Positions 41,068 to 53,600 are shown, counted from the first letter of the stretch. The stretch: DNA of 64,000 nt from Ochromonas danica (GCA_015146655.1 VKHL01000005.1:62001-126000), one strand, 5' to 3'. The notes: generated by a model from the letters alone, not told the origin. Numbers and translations are program-made.

Positions 41068-43243
41068 ATGAAAATGAGAATAAAACAAGCTAGTACGATG
41101 TTGATATTCTTGGCTCTCGTGGGTGTAATCGCAAAGAGTTTCTCTTTTCAAAGGACAATTCTTTCTCCTTCAAGTTTGCGTTCCTTGTCTATGGTCAATA
41201 CGCAGTCAACTTCAATTACTACTACTGCTACTACCACTACCAGTAGTGGTGCTACTGCTAGTCCTAGTCCGAAGCAGATAAGTGAAGGATGGGCGAAAGG
41301 CTTTCAAGATTGTCAAGAAGAGCTATGTCAAGTGATAGGAGAGAACTTGCCCATTGACTTACGCGGCACCCTCTACAGGTAGAATCACCACTGTTATCAC
41401 TCACCTGCTGGTGATACTGTACTACAGTACACAACACTAATGCACAAACTTCCTCCCCATTACACCTCATTACTCTCGCCTAACCTTACCTTTGCATAAC
41501 CTTTACATAACCTTACCCAACCTTACCTGTACCTCACCTCACCTAATCTTACCTTACTTTACTCTCTAGGAATCATATGGGGAAGTTCACAATAGGCAAA
41601 GAGAATATTTTACATCCTTTTGATGCTGATGGAATGATCTCTGCTATTACTATTGCAAACGGTAAAGCTTTATTTCGTAATCGATTTGTTCGTACGAAAG
41701 GATTTCTTCGTGAACGTAAAGCAAAGAAGATTCTTTATCGTGGTGCCTTTGGTACAAAGAAAGCTGGTGGATGGTTGGCTAACTTATTCAGCTTGAATTT
41801 AAAGAATATTGCTAATACTAATGTTCTCTATTGGGGTGGAAGACTTTTAGCTGAATGGGAAGGTGGTCTTCCTTATCGCTTAGAGGGAGGTGATCTTCGT
41901 ACCTTAGGGGAATATAGATTAAAAGGTCTTTTACAAATTGGTCAACCATTCTCAGCACATCATAAAATTGATCCTCGTATGAAGAGAATGATTAACTTTA
42001 GTGCACAACAGAAAGGTCCCGGTGCAACAAGTATGACTGTCTATGAAATTGATGAAAATATGAATGTTGCTAAACAAAGGTTATAATAATATCACTATCC
42101 CGATTTGAGTAAATATGATCGATTGATTTGATTTTGATTGTTTATGTTGTTGTTGATAGGACATTCCCGATCAATGGTTTTGGTCTATTTCATGACTTTG
42201 CTATTACTGAGAATTATTACTTATTCACTAGATGTCCTCTTACATTCCAACCACTACCATTTCTTCTTGGAGTGAAGGTGATGAACCTTATTCATTGTGT
42301 CTCTTAGCATATGATTTCATATTTGACTTTCTGTCTTAGGGTCCTGCAGATTGCATCTCATTCAATCCTCAAGAAAGTGCAGAGATTTATATTGTTCCCA
42401 GAGATGCAGATAAACCAGTTGAGATGGTAAAGGTTGATCCACATTTCAACTTCCACTATGCCAATGCTTTTGAAGATGCAGAGGGAAATATCAATCTCGA
42501 TGTTGTTTGGAGTGATCGAATGGTACTTGGAGAGACGCAACATAGTGATGTGCCAGTATGGCAGAGAATTGATTATACCAATGAAGTGCCATTGACAACA
42601 CTTGTACGTTATGAGTTATACCGGACAGAAGGTGGGCAACAATGGTCTTATCGAAAAAATCAACTCTCAACAACATATTTGGAATTCCCCATTGTTCATC
42701 CTGATCGTGTTGGTGTTGAAGCTCGCTATGTCTACGCTGGAACTGGTCGCTTTGGTAGCGAGTGTTCCAGTCCCGTGCAAGGTGTACTGAAGCTTGATAC
42801 AAAAACAAAAGCTGAGGAAACTTGGTTGGCGGAGGAAGATGAATTTGTATCGGAAGCCGCCTTCGCGCCTCGTGTTGGGAGCCAAACTCGTGAAGAAGAT
42901 GATGGATATATTCTTCTCTTAGTTACCAAACCCAGCACGAAAACTACCGACTTTGTCATTTTGGATGCCAAGAATCTTTCTAGTGGACCTGTGCAACGAC
43001 TACCAGTTCCAACCTATCTTCCACATGGTCTTCATGGAATGTTTGCAGAGAATGCAACATTTGACTTCGATGAAGTTCAAAGTCGCTTCAAGGTAAGCAT
43101 GCGCTTCACTGTATTAGGTTGATCTGTTGATTAGGCTTATCATGAGGCTTTACTTGGATTAGGCATACGGAGCTGTCGATGGGAAGTGGAATGAAATGGA
43201 TGGTGGGTTTTCTGGATTGGGATTGAAGTATGAGATAATGTGA
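41068..43243 (+). CDS. Carotenoid cleavage oxygenase, plastid-leader bearing
   Basis: Exons 41068-41378, 41570-42079, 42160-42277, 42340-43092 and 43163-43243 join in phase for 590 residues. The four iron-binding histidines are in place: FSAHHKIDPR, LFHDFAITENYY, FHYANAFEDAEG and PHGLHGMF. Family enzymes split carotenoid double bonds with O2, giving apocarotenoids. NLPIDLRGTLYRNHMGKF and LLAEWEGGLPYRLE are further landmarks. The N-terminus is a signal peptide (MLIFLALVGVIAKSFS) followed by FQRTILSPSSLRS, a Phe at the probable cleavage site and then a basic Ser-rich stretch, the hallmark of import into red-derived complex plastids. The Thr/Ser-rich linker precedes the catalytic propeller. The last exon is AYGAVDGKWNEMDGG and following. 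The carotenoid substrate is unknown. Confidence 0.92.
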
Positions 43244-43528
43244 GCGTATTTGGCTGTGTAAAATAAGCTATTGTTTGAACAGGATGAAGGAAAGTTATAT
43301 AAATGAGAAGAGCAAGCAATGTCCCGTTTGGTTTAGTAAAACTAGAAATATTTTCTTACAAGAAAGCTGTATGGAAATCAGAGTAAGACCAGGAGAAAGA
43401 AAGAAACAAAATATAGAGCGATGCCTTCATCTCCTTGCACGGGACCTCATATTCTACATGGGTCAAATTAAGGTATGAGCCAGGCGCGTATTATCAACAA
43501 CAACATCATCATCATCATCATCATCAAT
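43244..43528. other. Intergenic between convergent genes
   Basis: 3' flanks; ends in a (CAT)n tract (about 43503-43525). A short plus-strand frame here lacks support. Confidence 0.45.
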
Positions 43529-44296
43529 CTAAACCACGGTGGGTTTCGAATTGAATGGATTTGATGGATCGGAAGGAGTTTCAGGAGGAACATTCTGTGC
43601 ATTAGCAAATTGCTCCTCATCACCCAACACATCAGATGCTAGTTTACTTGTATAATCAGCTGCAGATAACGCAGCAGCCGACAAGAACTTCCAGCTGGAC
43701 AAAGTTGCATCTGAAAGTTGTCTGCCGAACTGTTGCATGGCTGGCCTCATACGTTGAGCAGCAATATTAATACCTTCTTGTGTCTTTTCAGCAGCAACAC
43801 TCGCAGTCACCTTTGTTTGTTCCCAAACAGGAGCAGCAACTTCTCGAGTCTTTTCAGCAGCTACAGCTGCTGTGGCTTTAGTTTGCTCCCATACAGGAGT
43901 GATGATCTCCGATGTCTTCTTACGAGCAGCTTGGAAGTTCTCACTTTCATAGACTTCTGTTGCTGTTTCTTGAACTTTTGCAGCAGTTTTTTCAACAATT
44001 TCAGAGACGACAGCAAATCCATGCTTGAGATTAGCAATAGGGATGATATTCTCGAAGGAGGATTGAGGACCTTCCTCATCATTTTCTGTTTCCTCCTCAA
44101 CAATGATGGGAGCATCCACAGGCTCAGTGACTGTAGGCTCTAATACAATTGGCTCTCCTGTTCCAAAGAAATCACTGTTATGAGGTTGATGAGGATGAAT
44201 AGGGACAGCCTCTTCAATAGGAACTGACTCCAAAGAAGGAAGGATAGGATCACCAGAGACTTCACTCTTTTCTTTATCAATAAGAATACCTTCCAT
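43529..44296 (-). CDS. Amphipathic-repeat protein of unknown function
   Basis: Single exon, 255 residues; not recognised. The N-terminal 85 residues are acidic and Pro-rich. A central Ala/Glu/Lys region contains a 22-residue tandem repeat: TPVWEQTKATAAVAAEKTRE is followed by APVWEQTKVTASVAAEKTQE, with weaker repeats on both sides. Such 11/22-residue periodic helices occur in LEA-like, perilipin-like and membrane-surface-binding proteins. The C-terminus has SDPSNPF, an NPF motif that can bind EH domains in endocytosis. A role at a lipid or membrane surface is plausible but unproved. No signal peptide or transmembrane helix is present. Confidence 0.7.
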   Translation of the reverse strand: MEGILIDKEKSEVSGDPILPSLESVPIEEAVPIHPHQPHNSDFFGTGEPIVLEPTVTEPVDAPIIVEEETENDEEGPQSSFENIIPIANLKHGFAVVSEIVEKTAAKVQETATEVYESENFQAARKKTSEIITPVWEQTKATAAVAAEKTREVAAPVWEQTKVTASVAAEKTQEGINIAAQRMRPAMQQFGRQLSDATLSSWKFLSAAALSAADYTSKLASDVLGDEEQFANAQNVPPETPSDPSNPFNSKPTVV

Positions 44297-44773
44297 CTTG
44301 ATCAGAAATATTTATTAATGAATATGATTAAGGGAGTAGAACACAAGGAGAGTTGATTGTTAATGAATGTAATGAATACTGGTATTGAACAACATGCTCT
44401 TCACCACCACATTGCGGTGAAATCACGAGTTGAAAAGCTGAAAAGGAGAGATTGACATCCGTGCTTCGAGGGTTAGCAAATGTCAGTGCGCGGGATGGTA
44501 ATAATAGTTCGATGGTTTTTGTTGTCGTTGTTGTTGTTGTTGTTGTTGTTCGACGGATTGGCTTCACATGACAATTAGGGAGATTGAATTAGGAGAGAAA
44601 GTTCTCTTTAACGTCCGGTTGCTACTTCCCTTGGTCAAGATAGTTTAAGACACCTTCTTTCTTTCCAAAGAAGTCTTTCTATTAAGAGTTATAAAGTAAA
44701 CTATTTCTTTATTCTTGTTGGTTGCGATCTTTCCTACCATATCGCCAAATTTTACAATCCTCACAAGAAAAAA
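44297..44773. promoter_or_regulatory. Divergent promoter region with (GTT)n tract
   Basis: Between the amphipathic-repeat gene and the OCRL-like gene. A (GTT)n microsatellite lies at 44517-44550. No other motif was assigned. Confidence 0.45.
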
Positions 44774-46772
44774 ATGGCTACTGCTGTGAAACCCAGCAAA
44801 GGTAAAAAGTCATTACCTACTGAACGTGATAATGCCTCCATGGATGTTCGTTTTCAAAAATGGATAAATCAACAAATGGAGAAAAGGTATTGCACCATAT
44901 CCTGTCTTGTTTTTGCCTTGCCTTTCATACACTCATACAATCTTCATCATCTTTCATCTTTAGGGTATTAGAATATTCTGACTTACGAAAGATTAAAATC
45001 TGTTGTGGAACATGGAATGTCAACACTCGTCAATTAGGTGCTTCTTCAGACTTAAAGCCATGGTTATTAGATCATTTAACAATGCAAGCTGATATCTATG
45101 CAATCTCACTTCAAGAGATTGTTGATCTCAATGTGATGAATGTTGTCGTCAATAGCAAAAGTAGTGATGAATCAACCTTGTATTGGATGAAAGAAATCAG
45201 TAGTGCAATTGCAGAAACCGGGGAAAGCTATCGACTTATCTTTGAACGTCATATGGTTGGATTACTTTTACTAATCTATGTGAAAGATCCTCATCGTGCA
45301 CATATTCAAGATGTTCGATCAAGTGTGATTTATACTGGTGGATATGGTGTAACAGGGAATAAAGGAGGAATTGCAGTTCGTATGGATTTCTATGACAGTT
45401 CACTTTGCTTCGTTGGTGCACATTTCCATGCTAACCGAGACAATGTAATCACTCGAAATCTGGATTGGCAAACTATAGTAGATACTGCTGTATTCTTACC
45501 AATTAATGGTAAACCCAATGCTCCTCCTTCTGTACCTGTTGATCGTCGACGGTATAGTGTATCTCATAAGCAACATAAAGCTGAATTAACCTATTCTATT
45601 CCACAACATGAATATATCTTTTGGTTTGGTGATTTAAATTATCGAATTGCGACGGAAGTTGAGGATGAAGATGTTTTTAGTGCTGTACAGACAGGTGATT
45701 GGCCTGGACTACGTGCAAAAGATCAATTGAATATTGAACGAGAACTTGGAAATGTCTTTTTACGTTATGAAGAAGGAATTATTAATTTTGCACCAACTTA
45801 TAAATATCAACCAGGTACAGATAATTATGAAAGAAGACCTGAGAAGAAATTACGTGCACCAGCTTGGTGTGATCGTATTTTATGGTGTAATAACAGTAAA
45901 ATCAAGGAGGATGTCGCTTTATTACAATATAGTTCTGTTGTAGAACCGAATGTTTCAGATCATAAACCAGTGGTTGCTTGGTTTGAATGTAATCTGAAAT
46001 GTTTTGTTCCTGATCGTGTACGAGATGTCTATCAAGAACTACTCTTTGCTGTTGATAAATGGATTAATGCTTCAACACCTAAGATTTCTGTTGAAAATCG
46101 TATTATTGACTTTGGTACAGTTGCTGTCAATGTAAGTTATTTGATGTGTTTTTATCGAATTGTGACACTAATGCTCTCTTGTCTGCTTGTTGTTCATAGC
46201 AAAAGTACTATAATACACTATCTCTACGTAATACAGGTACAGTAATGGCAGAATGGGCGTTTGTACCTAAGAATGACGAACTTTGTGTTTCTCGTCCATG
46301 GGTGAAATTTATACCTGAAGATGGTATTTTAGCTCCTGGTGAAACATCTACTGTACAAGTTGTTCTTTGTGTTTCAGCTGAAATTGCTATGAATGTCTTG
46401 AATGAGAAAGAGTTGAAAACAGGGTTGGAAGATATTGCTATTCTTCATCTAACGAATGGAAGTGATTTCTTTGTTGTGATTAATGGGAAATTGGATATTA
46501 TTCATAAGGATCAAATGAGAAAGATCTTTGTGACGGATAATCCATTGAGTCGGAAGTCTGGTGGTCACACTACTGCTACAGCACCGGCTGAAGGAACTGC
46601 CGATTCAACTGGAACAGAGTTACAGTCTCGTACTTCTGGACGTTATCCACGGACGGATGTACACACTTCCACCATTCCTTCTCACACGGCATTAGAGAAA
46701 TCAACCAGTGCTGATAGTGATGAAGATGAGGAGGATAATAGAGAAATATTGTATGACGATGTTTACAAATAA
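44774..46772 (+). CDS. Inositol polyphosphate 5-phosphatase, OCRL/INPP5B-like
   Basis: Exons 44774-44886, 44964-46131 and 46200-46772 give 617 residues. The 5-phosphatase domain (about residues 55-395) shows all landmarks: CGTWNVNTR, SLQEIVDL, GYGVTGNKGGIAVRM, FVGAHFHANRDN, FWFGDLNYRI, PAWCDRILW and VSDHKPVV. It should remove the 5-phosphate of PI(4,5)P2 or PI(3,4,5)P3 on membranes. An ASH (immunoglobulin-like) domain follows (IIDFGTVAVNQKYYNTLSLR, then VKFIPEDGILAPGETSTV), as in OCRL and INPP5B. The RhoGAP-like domain of those proteins is absent, replaced by a Ser/Thr-rich acidic tail. No CaaX box or signal peptide is seen. Likely roles are endosomal, Golgi or ciliary phosphoinositide control. 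Confidence 0.9.
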
Positions 46773-47309
46773 TAGGTGATGCTTGTATATTAAACATATA
46801 TATAGTCATGTTACCCGTAGAACAACAACAAGTGTGTATTTCCTAGCTCTACTACAATTCACTTCTTAAGTAAGTGGATCAACACTGATGATGATTGGGA
46901 CAATAATCCAGTCTATCAAATATAGATAGTAATGTGTTGAAGTAAGTGACTTCATTACTCATCTATTCTTCTTACAGTGCAGTGAAATGAGATAACCACC
47001 TTACTGCTGTGTGCTCACACTCTTTAACAATGCTGTCCATCCACATACACAGTGTAAGGAAGGTGATGGGTGAGGTTCTTTAGTAAACAGAGATACTATC
47101 AAAATCAAATTATTATAGTCATTATGATCCTTTTGTGGGTTTCCTAAGGACCCTTTCTATAAACTTCTGCTACTGTCTCAAACCTCAAACCAGTTCCTTT
47201 CACTGTACAGTACAGTAAAGTACATGTACAAGGGCCGAACACCAGATGTCCAGATGTCCAGATCTCTAAATCTTGGTCTGGGGAGCGTCGACAGAGAAGA
47301 ACAACCATT
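46773..47309. other. Intergenic between two plus-strand genes
   Basis: 3' flank of the OCRL-like gene and promoter of AARSD1. A short GTACAGTA-type repeat lies at 47205-47230. No supported gene. Confidence 0.45.
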
Positions 47310-48853
47310 ATGATGAGATCTTTGCTCTTGTTGCTCACTGCTACTACATCATCATTTATTAGTAGTACTTTTACTAAACGATCTTTCTTAACCATGTCAA
47401 CTAAACCATCATCATCCTTATTATCTTGTCAATATAATGCTTATTTAAAAGAAGGTTTTAGTTATGTTATTTCCTGTGATAAAATACCATCAGCAGTAGT
47501 AGTAGGAGAAGAAGAAGAAGAAGAAGAAGGAAGAAGAAGAAATGATAATTATCGTATCCTATTAGATGATTCTGTACTCTATCCTGAAGGAGGTGGACAA
47601 CCTTGTGATTTAGGTAGTATTAATGATATTCCTATTATCAAAGTCACCAAGCCATCTGCTACCTCTACCTCTACCACCACTACCTCTACCTCTACCACCA
47701 CTACCTCTACCACTACCTCGATGGAAGGAAGTGTAGAAGTAGAACTACCTCAACCTTTAGAACCAGGTAGTAGAGTGAAATGTGTAGTAGATTGGAATCG
47801 TAGATATGACTTTATGCAACAACATACTGCTCAGGTTAGTTCCTCCTCCTCCTCCTCCTCCTCCACCTGATGACATGTCGTTTATGGGTGATCTGTTAGC
47901 ATCTATTTAGTGCTATTGCATATCGTCTATATCAAGCGGATACTATTGGATGGTCATTAAGTAGTGATAGTGTTACCGTTGATCTAACTAACTCTAAGTC
48001 CTCCTCCTCCTCATTACTAACTCAAGAGGATATTAATCATATTGAAGATGAAGTTAATGCATCTATTCGTTTAGGTAGTAAAGTTGATTGGAAAGTGATT
48101 AGTAGTGATGAGCTTTCTAATACTGATAACACTGAACTTAGTGCACTTCGTGGTATGGTCAAAGGAGCTGCTTTAGCAATGAATGAGTTACGTTTAGTAT
48201 CAATTGATGGTATTGATCTCAATCCTTGTGGTGGAACACATGTTCAATCTCTTGCTGAACTAAACCTACTTAAAGTCATTGGTATAGAGAAAGATCGATC
48301 AGCTTTAAGAGTTCGTTTTGTAGCAGGATTACGTGCTTTGAATTATTTCAAAAATTGTATTACAAGAGAGGTAGTAGTAAGTTCTAAATTATCAGCTCCT
48401 CCTAATGAACATGTTACATCTATTGATAAACTTTTGAAAGAAAGGAAAGAATTATCAAAGACGTTAGGTGCTTATGGTGATGAATTAGCAATGTTTTGGG
48501 GACAATCTTTAGTGAATTCATTAGATAACAATAGTCCTGTGGTTATTGTTAAGCATAGAGAAGGAGCTGATTTGAAGTTTTTACTACGTGCTGCTACTAA
48601 AGCTATTGAAATGAAACCTAATGCTATCTTATTGATAGGTGGAGATGAAGGAGGTGCTACTACTGCTGGGAAGACATCTTCAAATGGTCCATTTGTCTTG
48701 TTTGGTGATCCTAGTATTGTCAATAAGGTGAAAGAGCCAATCTTATCGTTATTAGGTGCTCGAGGTGGTGGTAAACCTGGTCGGCTTCAAGGCTTTGCAA
48801 CAAAAATTGATCAAATCAATTTAGCACTTGATATTATTCAATCTAACCTTTGA
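47310..48853 (+). CDS. AARSD1: Alanyl-tRNA editing protein, AARSD1-type
   Basis: Exons 47310-47834 and 47900-48853 give 492 residues. The second exon uses the TTAG at 47899, restoring HLFSAIAYR after QQHTAQ. The editing site ligands HTAQH and CGGTH are intact. The fold (VLYPEGGGQPCDLG, DFMQQHTAQHLFSA, LNPCGGTHVQSLAEL) is that of free-standing AlaX/AARSD1 proteins that hydrolyse Ser-tRNA(Ala). The C-terminal part (RVRFVAGLRALNYF, then a DHHA1-like segment with LLGARGGGKPGRLQGFA) is also present. The leader MMRSLLLLLTATTSSFISST looks like an organelle signal; an in-frame Met 28 residues later (MSTKPSSS) would give a cytosolic form. A Glu run and Ser/Thr repeats interrupt the N-terminal domain. 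Confidence 0.9.
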
Positions 48854-49234
48854 TTGATTAGAAGACTGTCATAGTGCAATGTTATTCACATGTGATGATA
48901 ACCTCATGTAATAGATAACACCAACAGCTTATTAGTCTTTTGTACTTCTGTTTAAACGGCAGGCTTCAGTGAAATGCATTTTAAGTCTGTTCGGAGTAAA
49001 AGGCAGCAAAAATAATGTCTGTATTTATTACTACAAGTATTATTTATTACATAATAACAAATAATCATCAACGTCGGTGGAGTCGCTCTCATTTACAGTA
49101 TAGACAGGGAAGTCTATCAAATCAATGAACTAACCTATCTACCATGCGGTTATTGCCACTCACTTAATAGATAGTCTCACCACCACTTGACAACAAACAA
49201 CAAGGTATCTACTAAGACAAGACTCTGTTCTAGA
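48854..49234. other. Intergenic between convergent genes
   Basis: 3' flanks of AARSD1 and the unrecognised minus-strand gene; nothing else supported. Confidence 0.45.
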
Positions 49235-50212
49235 TTAATGCTTTTCAATACGATTGTTGAGATGACCATGAAATTCAATGCGATAAATACGATTATCGTT
49301 GTCTAAATGGAAGATCATCCAAGTTTCTGTTTCCACTGTATACCAATACATCGCACCATCCAAAGTTTCGATTTCAACATCTGAACAACCACCAACAAAC
49401 GTATCGAATCGACCAGATGACTTCAAAGCATCTACCACGAAGTAAGGTAATTCATGCTGTTCACCATTTTGAAGAGATAGTCGAACTACTTTACTACTTG
49501 GAAAAGAACCTTTGTAACGAGACTTTGCTATCAAGAGACAACCAGGAGTATTTAGTTGACGTCGAATGAAAGACCTATCCAAGTGACCTACTAGATCAGG
49601 TAGAGAACCTAATCGTTTACACATAATATCTGCAATATTCGTCAGATTTTGAATTTTGATTGGTTTGACAGTTTGCAACACAAGAGAAATACTTCGGTCG
49701 TCTACGTTGTCCAGTAAACAACAACTATCCACACAGAAATCATAAAGGAATTGTCGATACAGACCCATGTCACCTGAGTTAACGACATTGAAATACATGG
49801 TGTGTATCATTCGCCTCAAGTCACTTTTCAAGATGCGAGGAAAGAGACTTTCGTTTTGACGATATTTCTTTCGTCGCTTCTTCACAGGTTGCAAATTGAC
49901 TTCTGAACCCACAGGTTCATCCTTCAAGAGCATGAAAGAAGGCATCGACGACGAGATAGTGATGGTGGATGAGGAGCAAGGAAAGGAGGAATCGCCCAGC
50001 CCCTGTCCGGCATCCCATAAACTGATCTCGCCCTTGACGTTTCCATTCAGCGCCATGGCCAACTCATCTGTGAAGCATCATGACATCACCACAATAAGCA
50101 ACAGTTAGACTGACAGCTCAACCTCGTAATCACCTAATGAGAAGTCTTGAAGCACATCAAATGAGAGCTGACCATGAAGAAGTTCTTCTTCGGAGTCACA
50201 CTTAGCACTCAT
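49235..50212 (-). CDS. Unrecognised basic-region protein with possible NTF2-like fold
   Basis: Two minus-strand exons: 50134-50212 (26 codons plus one base) and 49235-50067, giving 303 residues. I found the first exon because the second opens with an acceptor TTCACAG before DELAMAL, and the upstream MSAKCDSEEELLHGQLSFDV frame splices to it in phase (donor GTGATT, 66-base intron). Without it the start would be the Met at 50056. Residues about 80-90 are basic (VKKRRKKYRQNE), possibly a nuclear signal or DNA contact. The last 170 residues alternate helix and strand and end with WYTVETETWMIFHLD and IYRIEFHGHL, reminiscent of NTF2/SnoaL-like domains. Function is unknown; a regulatory nuclear protein is a guess. 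Confidence 0.65.
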
Positions 50213-50685
50213 TTGATCAAACAGTCGTATTGCATATTGCTTCAATTGATTTATCAATCAGAATTTCCTCCCCCACAAGCAGCAGTAACGAATTACGACT
50301 ATTAACTGCTCAAATTAGAGTTCGACTCGTCAAAAGTTCTATGGAATTGGTTTGGAAGTATGCATGGAATGGGTGGAATGGGTGGAATGGGTGGGTTGTC
50401 TGCTCTGTTGTTTGCCAGTGCGATGGCATCACAGAGAGCAAAGATCATCTCTCATCATCAGATCTTTCCTATCCTCCTTTATTATACACATCCCATCCTC
50501 CTATCAAGAAATTATCTTATTCTCTTTTTTACTAACTGTTATCCGTTGTTTAAGGAAAGAGAAAGAAAGAAAGGAAAAAGAATAAGAGAGAAAAAGAAAG
50601 ACAAAGAGGTGTGTTGTTTGTTGTTATAGGCGAACGAACTGTTTCTATCATTACGTTATCTTCCTCTATTTCAACCTCTCATGTC
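50213..50685. promoter_or_regulatory. Divergent promoter region upstream of the DOCK gene
   Basis: Contains GGAATGGGT units repeated about three times (50366-50394) and a purine-rich AAAG/GAAA tract (50550-50610). A TTGTTGTTATAG at 50618-50629 could be the acceptor of a leader intron of the DOCK gene. Confidence 0.45.
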
Positions 50686-53600
50686 ATGTCGGCTATAAAA
50701 GATATTGATCAATATTATGAGAATACTGCCTTAAAATTTGTCAAAGAAATTGACTGTGTTATTAAAACTGACGAAGAAGATAAGTTTGCTCCCAAAGTAG
50801 TTAATGAATCCGCGGATTTCTTATTACCTGAAAATCAGCTCATTGTTCATTTTGATCCTCAACCTATCACATCAAATGTCCTGTCATTTTCTTTTAAACC
50901 TGGCCCTCTTTATTTAACAACATGTTATGAGGAATTTTCACGTAATTTTATTTATGTCAGTGTTGGGAAACGAATTAAAAATCGATTAGATTTGGTTCCT
51001 GTCGATTATGAGAAGATTGATGATGAAAATGTTAGTCCTCAAACCTTATTACAATGCTATAGTCCAGGATATGACTATTGGTATTCTAGTTTCAAAAAAG
51101 TTCCATGTTCTATTGGTCATGTGCTTTCGAACAAGTCAGCAGGGGATACACATATTTTGATGCGAGTAAGTAAATGTCAAATCAAATCAGGAATCGAACC
51201 TATATTCGGATCCATTTGTATCTATGCTCTATTAAATGATGATGTAGCTCGTCTATCTGAAACATTCTATTTTGATGCTACTCCTGATCCTATTAAGAAG
51301 AAATTTCGGTTTTTCTATGGTGAACCCAATGCTCGAGATGATGCCATTTATCCCACTTCCATCAACATTGCTGAAGGAAGTGGCTCTGCCAGAGCTCATT
51401 TTAATTCTTTCCTCACTTCCTTCCCTGAGGAGCTTCGTTTGAAAGATATCTATGTGGTGGTGCAGTTGAATAAGTTCCTCACGACCGATGGTGACAAAGC
51501 CATCGCTCCTTATATCATGAAAGGTTCTAGTGTCTCCACCGGTGACAAGAATACTATTGCCAAACAATGTGAGCGTTTGAAACGATTCCGCCAGCCAATC
51601 GGTTTTGGGATAGCGAAATTGTTCGATGACAATGGAAAGCTTTTCGTCACGCCCGCCAAGGAACTGTCCATGCCAGTTTTTTCCCAAAAAGTGTGCCTGA
51701 ATGACTTTCAATTTGGACAGCTCATAAAGGAGATGTATCCGTCTGATAACACCTCTCCCTATTATCGGTATGAGCAGTTAGAAATTGAAATGAAGTTGAG
51801 TGTTTACGATCTCGGTGGTCCAGACACGGTAAGTTCATTATTTTTGGTCTTTATTATTACCATTGCTAATTTGATTTGATATCTAGATGCACGAGAAGCT
51901 TGTTGAATATGGTATTTTAGAAGCTCCGCTAAGTTTCTCTCCTTCGATTCGCACCTTGGAGCCTTGCTATATCGAAACCCAGGTTATGAGTGAACATGGT
52001 CAGATTGTTCTTCGCCCAGAGTATGCTTGCAACGATTTGACTCAAAAGAGTTCGAGAAAATGCATTATTCACAAAGTTACCCCATTCATTCCTGCTGCTT
52101 TACCTTGTGGCAAATCGGTTACTAGACAAATCAAAACGACAATGGAAAATACCATGTTTCTCTATCCGGTCCAATTCGATCGTTTTTCTAGCAGGTAAAT
52201 TGTGTCTTTCTTGTAGATTGTGTACCGTAATCTTGATGGTCTGTTTGCGTTTGTTTGGTAGTCATCGCAATCTTTGTGCTAAGATCGAGTTGATTGAAGT
52301 GAGTAATTCGTCAGCCAAGCAAGTTCCTTCTGGTAACACGGGCTACGAAGTCTTGTCAAACATATATAATCATTCATGCATCACTGGACCTACCTTCGTG
52401 AGTGAGGCGTATACACGTGTCTCATATCACGTGAAGAACCCCTTTTTAAGCGATGAGTTTAAGATCCGTCTCCCTGATATCTTGACGGCAAGACATTGGC
52501 TGAAATTCACTGTTTACCACGTCCATGTCAAGGCACAAAATTCTCGTGGAAGTTTGCTTCCAAATATGTATCGTCCAAGTAATGAAAAGGCAGATCAAGA
52601 ATCACATGAGCTTGGTACTGGTTTCCTACCTTTAATGCTTGATGGTGATAACTTGCTCTCTGATCAAGAACACATAGTGTTGATCTTACCGAATGAATTT
52701 AAGACCAGTCGGTTCATTTTGGAAGGGAGATTGAGTGGAGAAGGTGCATTCTATGCCTCTTTACCAGCAGGAATGAATAATCTCAGTGACATCCCCAGTA
52801 TTCGTATTCGTACCCGAGCCTTTTGCTCATTGGTATCGCAAGACAAGCGTGTCCACGACTTATTAAGAAACAATCCCATTTCTTTAGGATATCTTCCTTC
52901 TTCATTGATGCCCGTTGATGTAGCAGCAAGAATTTGTTATAAGGCTTGTTCTTTGGAACCAAAAGAAACCAAATTGAGTATTGCACTGCAGGAAATGACC
53001 AAAGCTACTCCGGCTAGCCTAAGTCAGCATTTTTTGGTTATTTTCCGTGTTTTAATTCGTGCTATGCTGGGTGGAACTTGTGCTTATGATCAAAACTATA
53101 TCGACCCTTTCCGACACAATAGCGCAAGAAGTCATGCGTTTCTAGCTATGCTAAAACTCTTTGACAAGATTTTCGGTGATATGGGCAACAGTGGGGTGTC
53201 GAATGACACGTCTAAAGAAAGAGAGGTCTTGGATGTCTGTGTTGATTATCTGCTGGATGAAGAAGTTCCTGTTCCCGAAGATGTTCTTAAACGAATTGTG
53301 AGCACATATTATATCCAAACAAATGAGGAATTCCAATCCACTACTGCAGATTTGTCTAGTGCTGGTTCATCCACGATTCAACCTTTCTCTCCAAGTCATC
53401 TTTCTCAGCTTATGAAACAGAAGGGCTTTATGAGGGAAATCCAGGCAAATGTCGACCCTGAGGTTAACGAGATTGTCTCTGACGCTGGGGATGTGCCACC
53501 TCAACGTCCCCTTTCTGCCCGTTCTATTTTGATAGAGAATCTCCCGGAGCATATCAAAGGTCGCGTGACTCCTACTTCTGAAGATTCCATCGATGAGAAG

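Noticed and set aside
43275-43478. 67-codon frame after the carotenoid oxygenase
   Set aside because: It follows the stop of that gene, has no domain and fits 3' UTR.
52195-52280. Alternative acceptor in the DOCK gene at TTGTAG (52211-52216)
   Set aside because: It also keeps the frame but makes a 21-base intron and adds a Cys/Leu-rich stretch; the TAG at 52259-52261 gives a 67-base intron and a DHR-1-like join.
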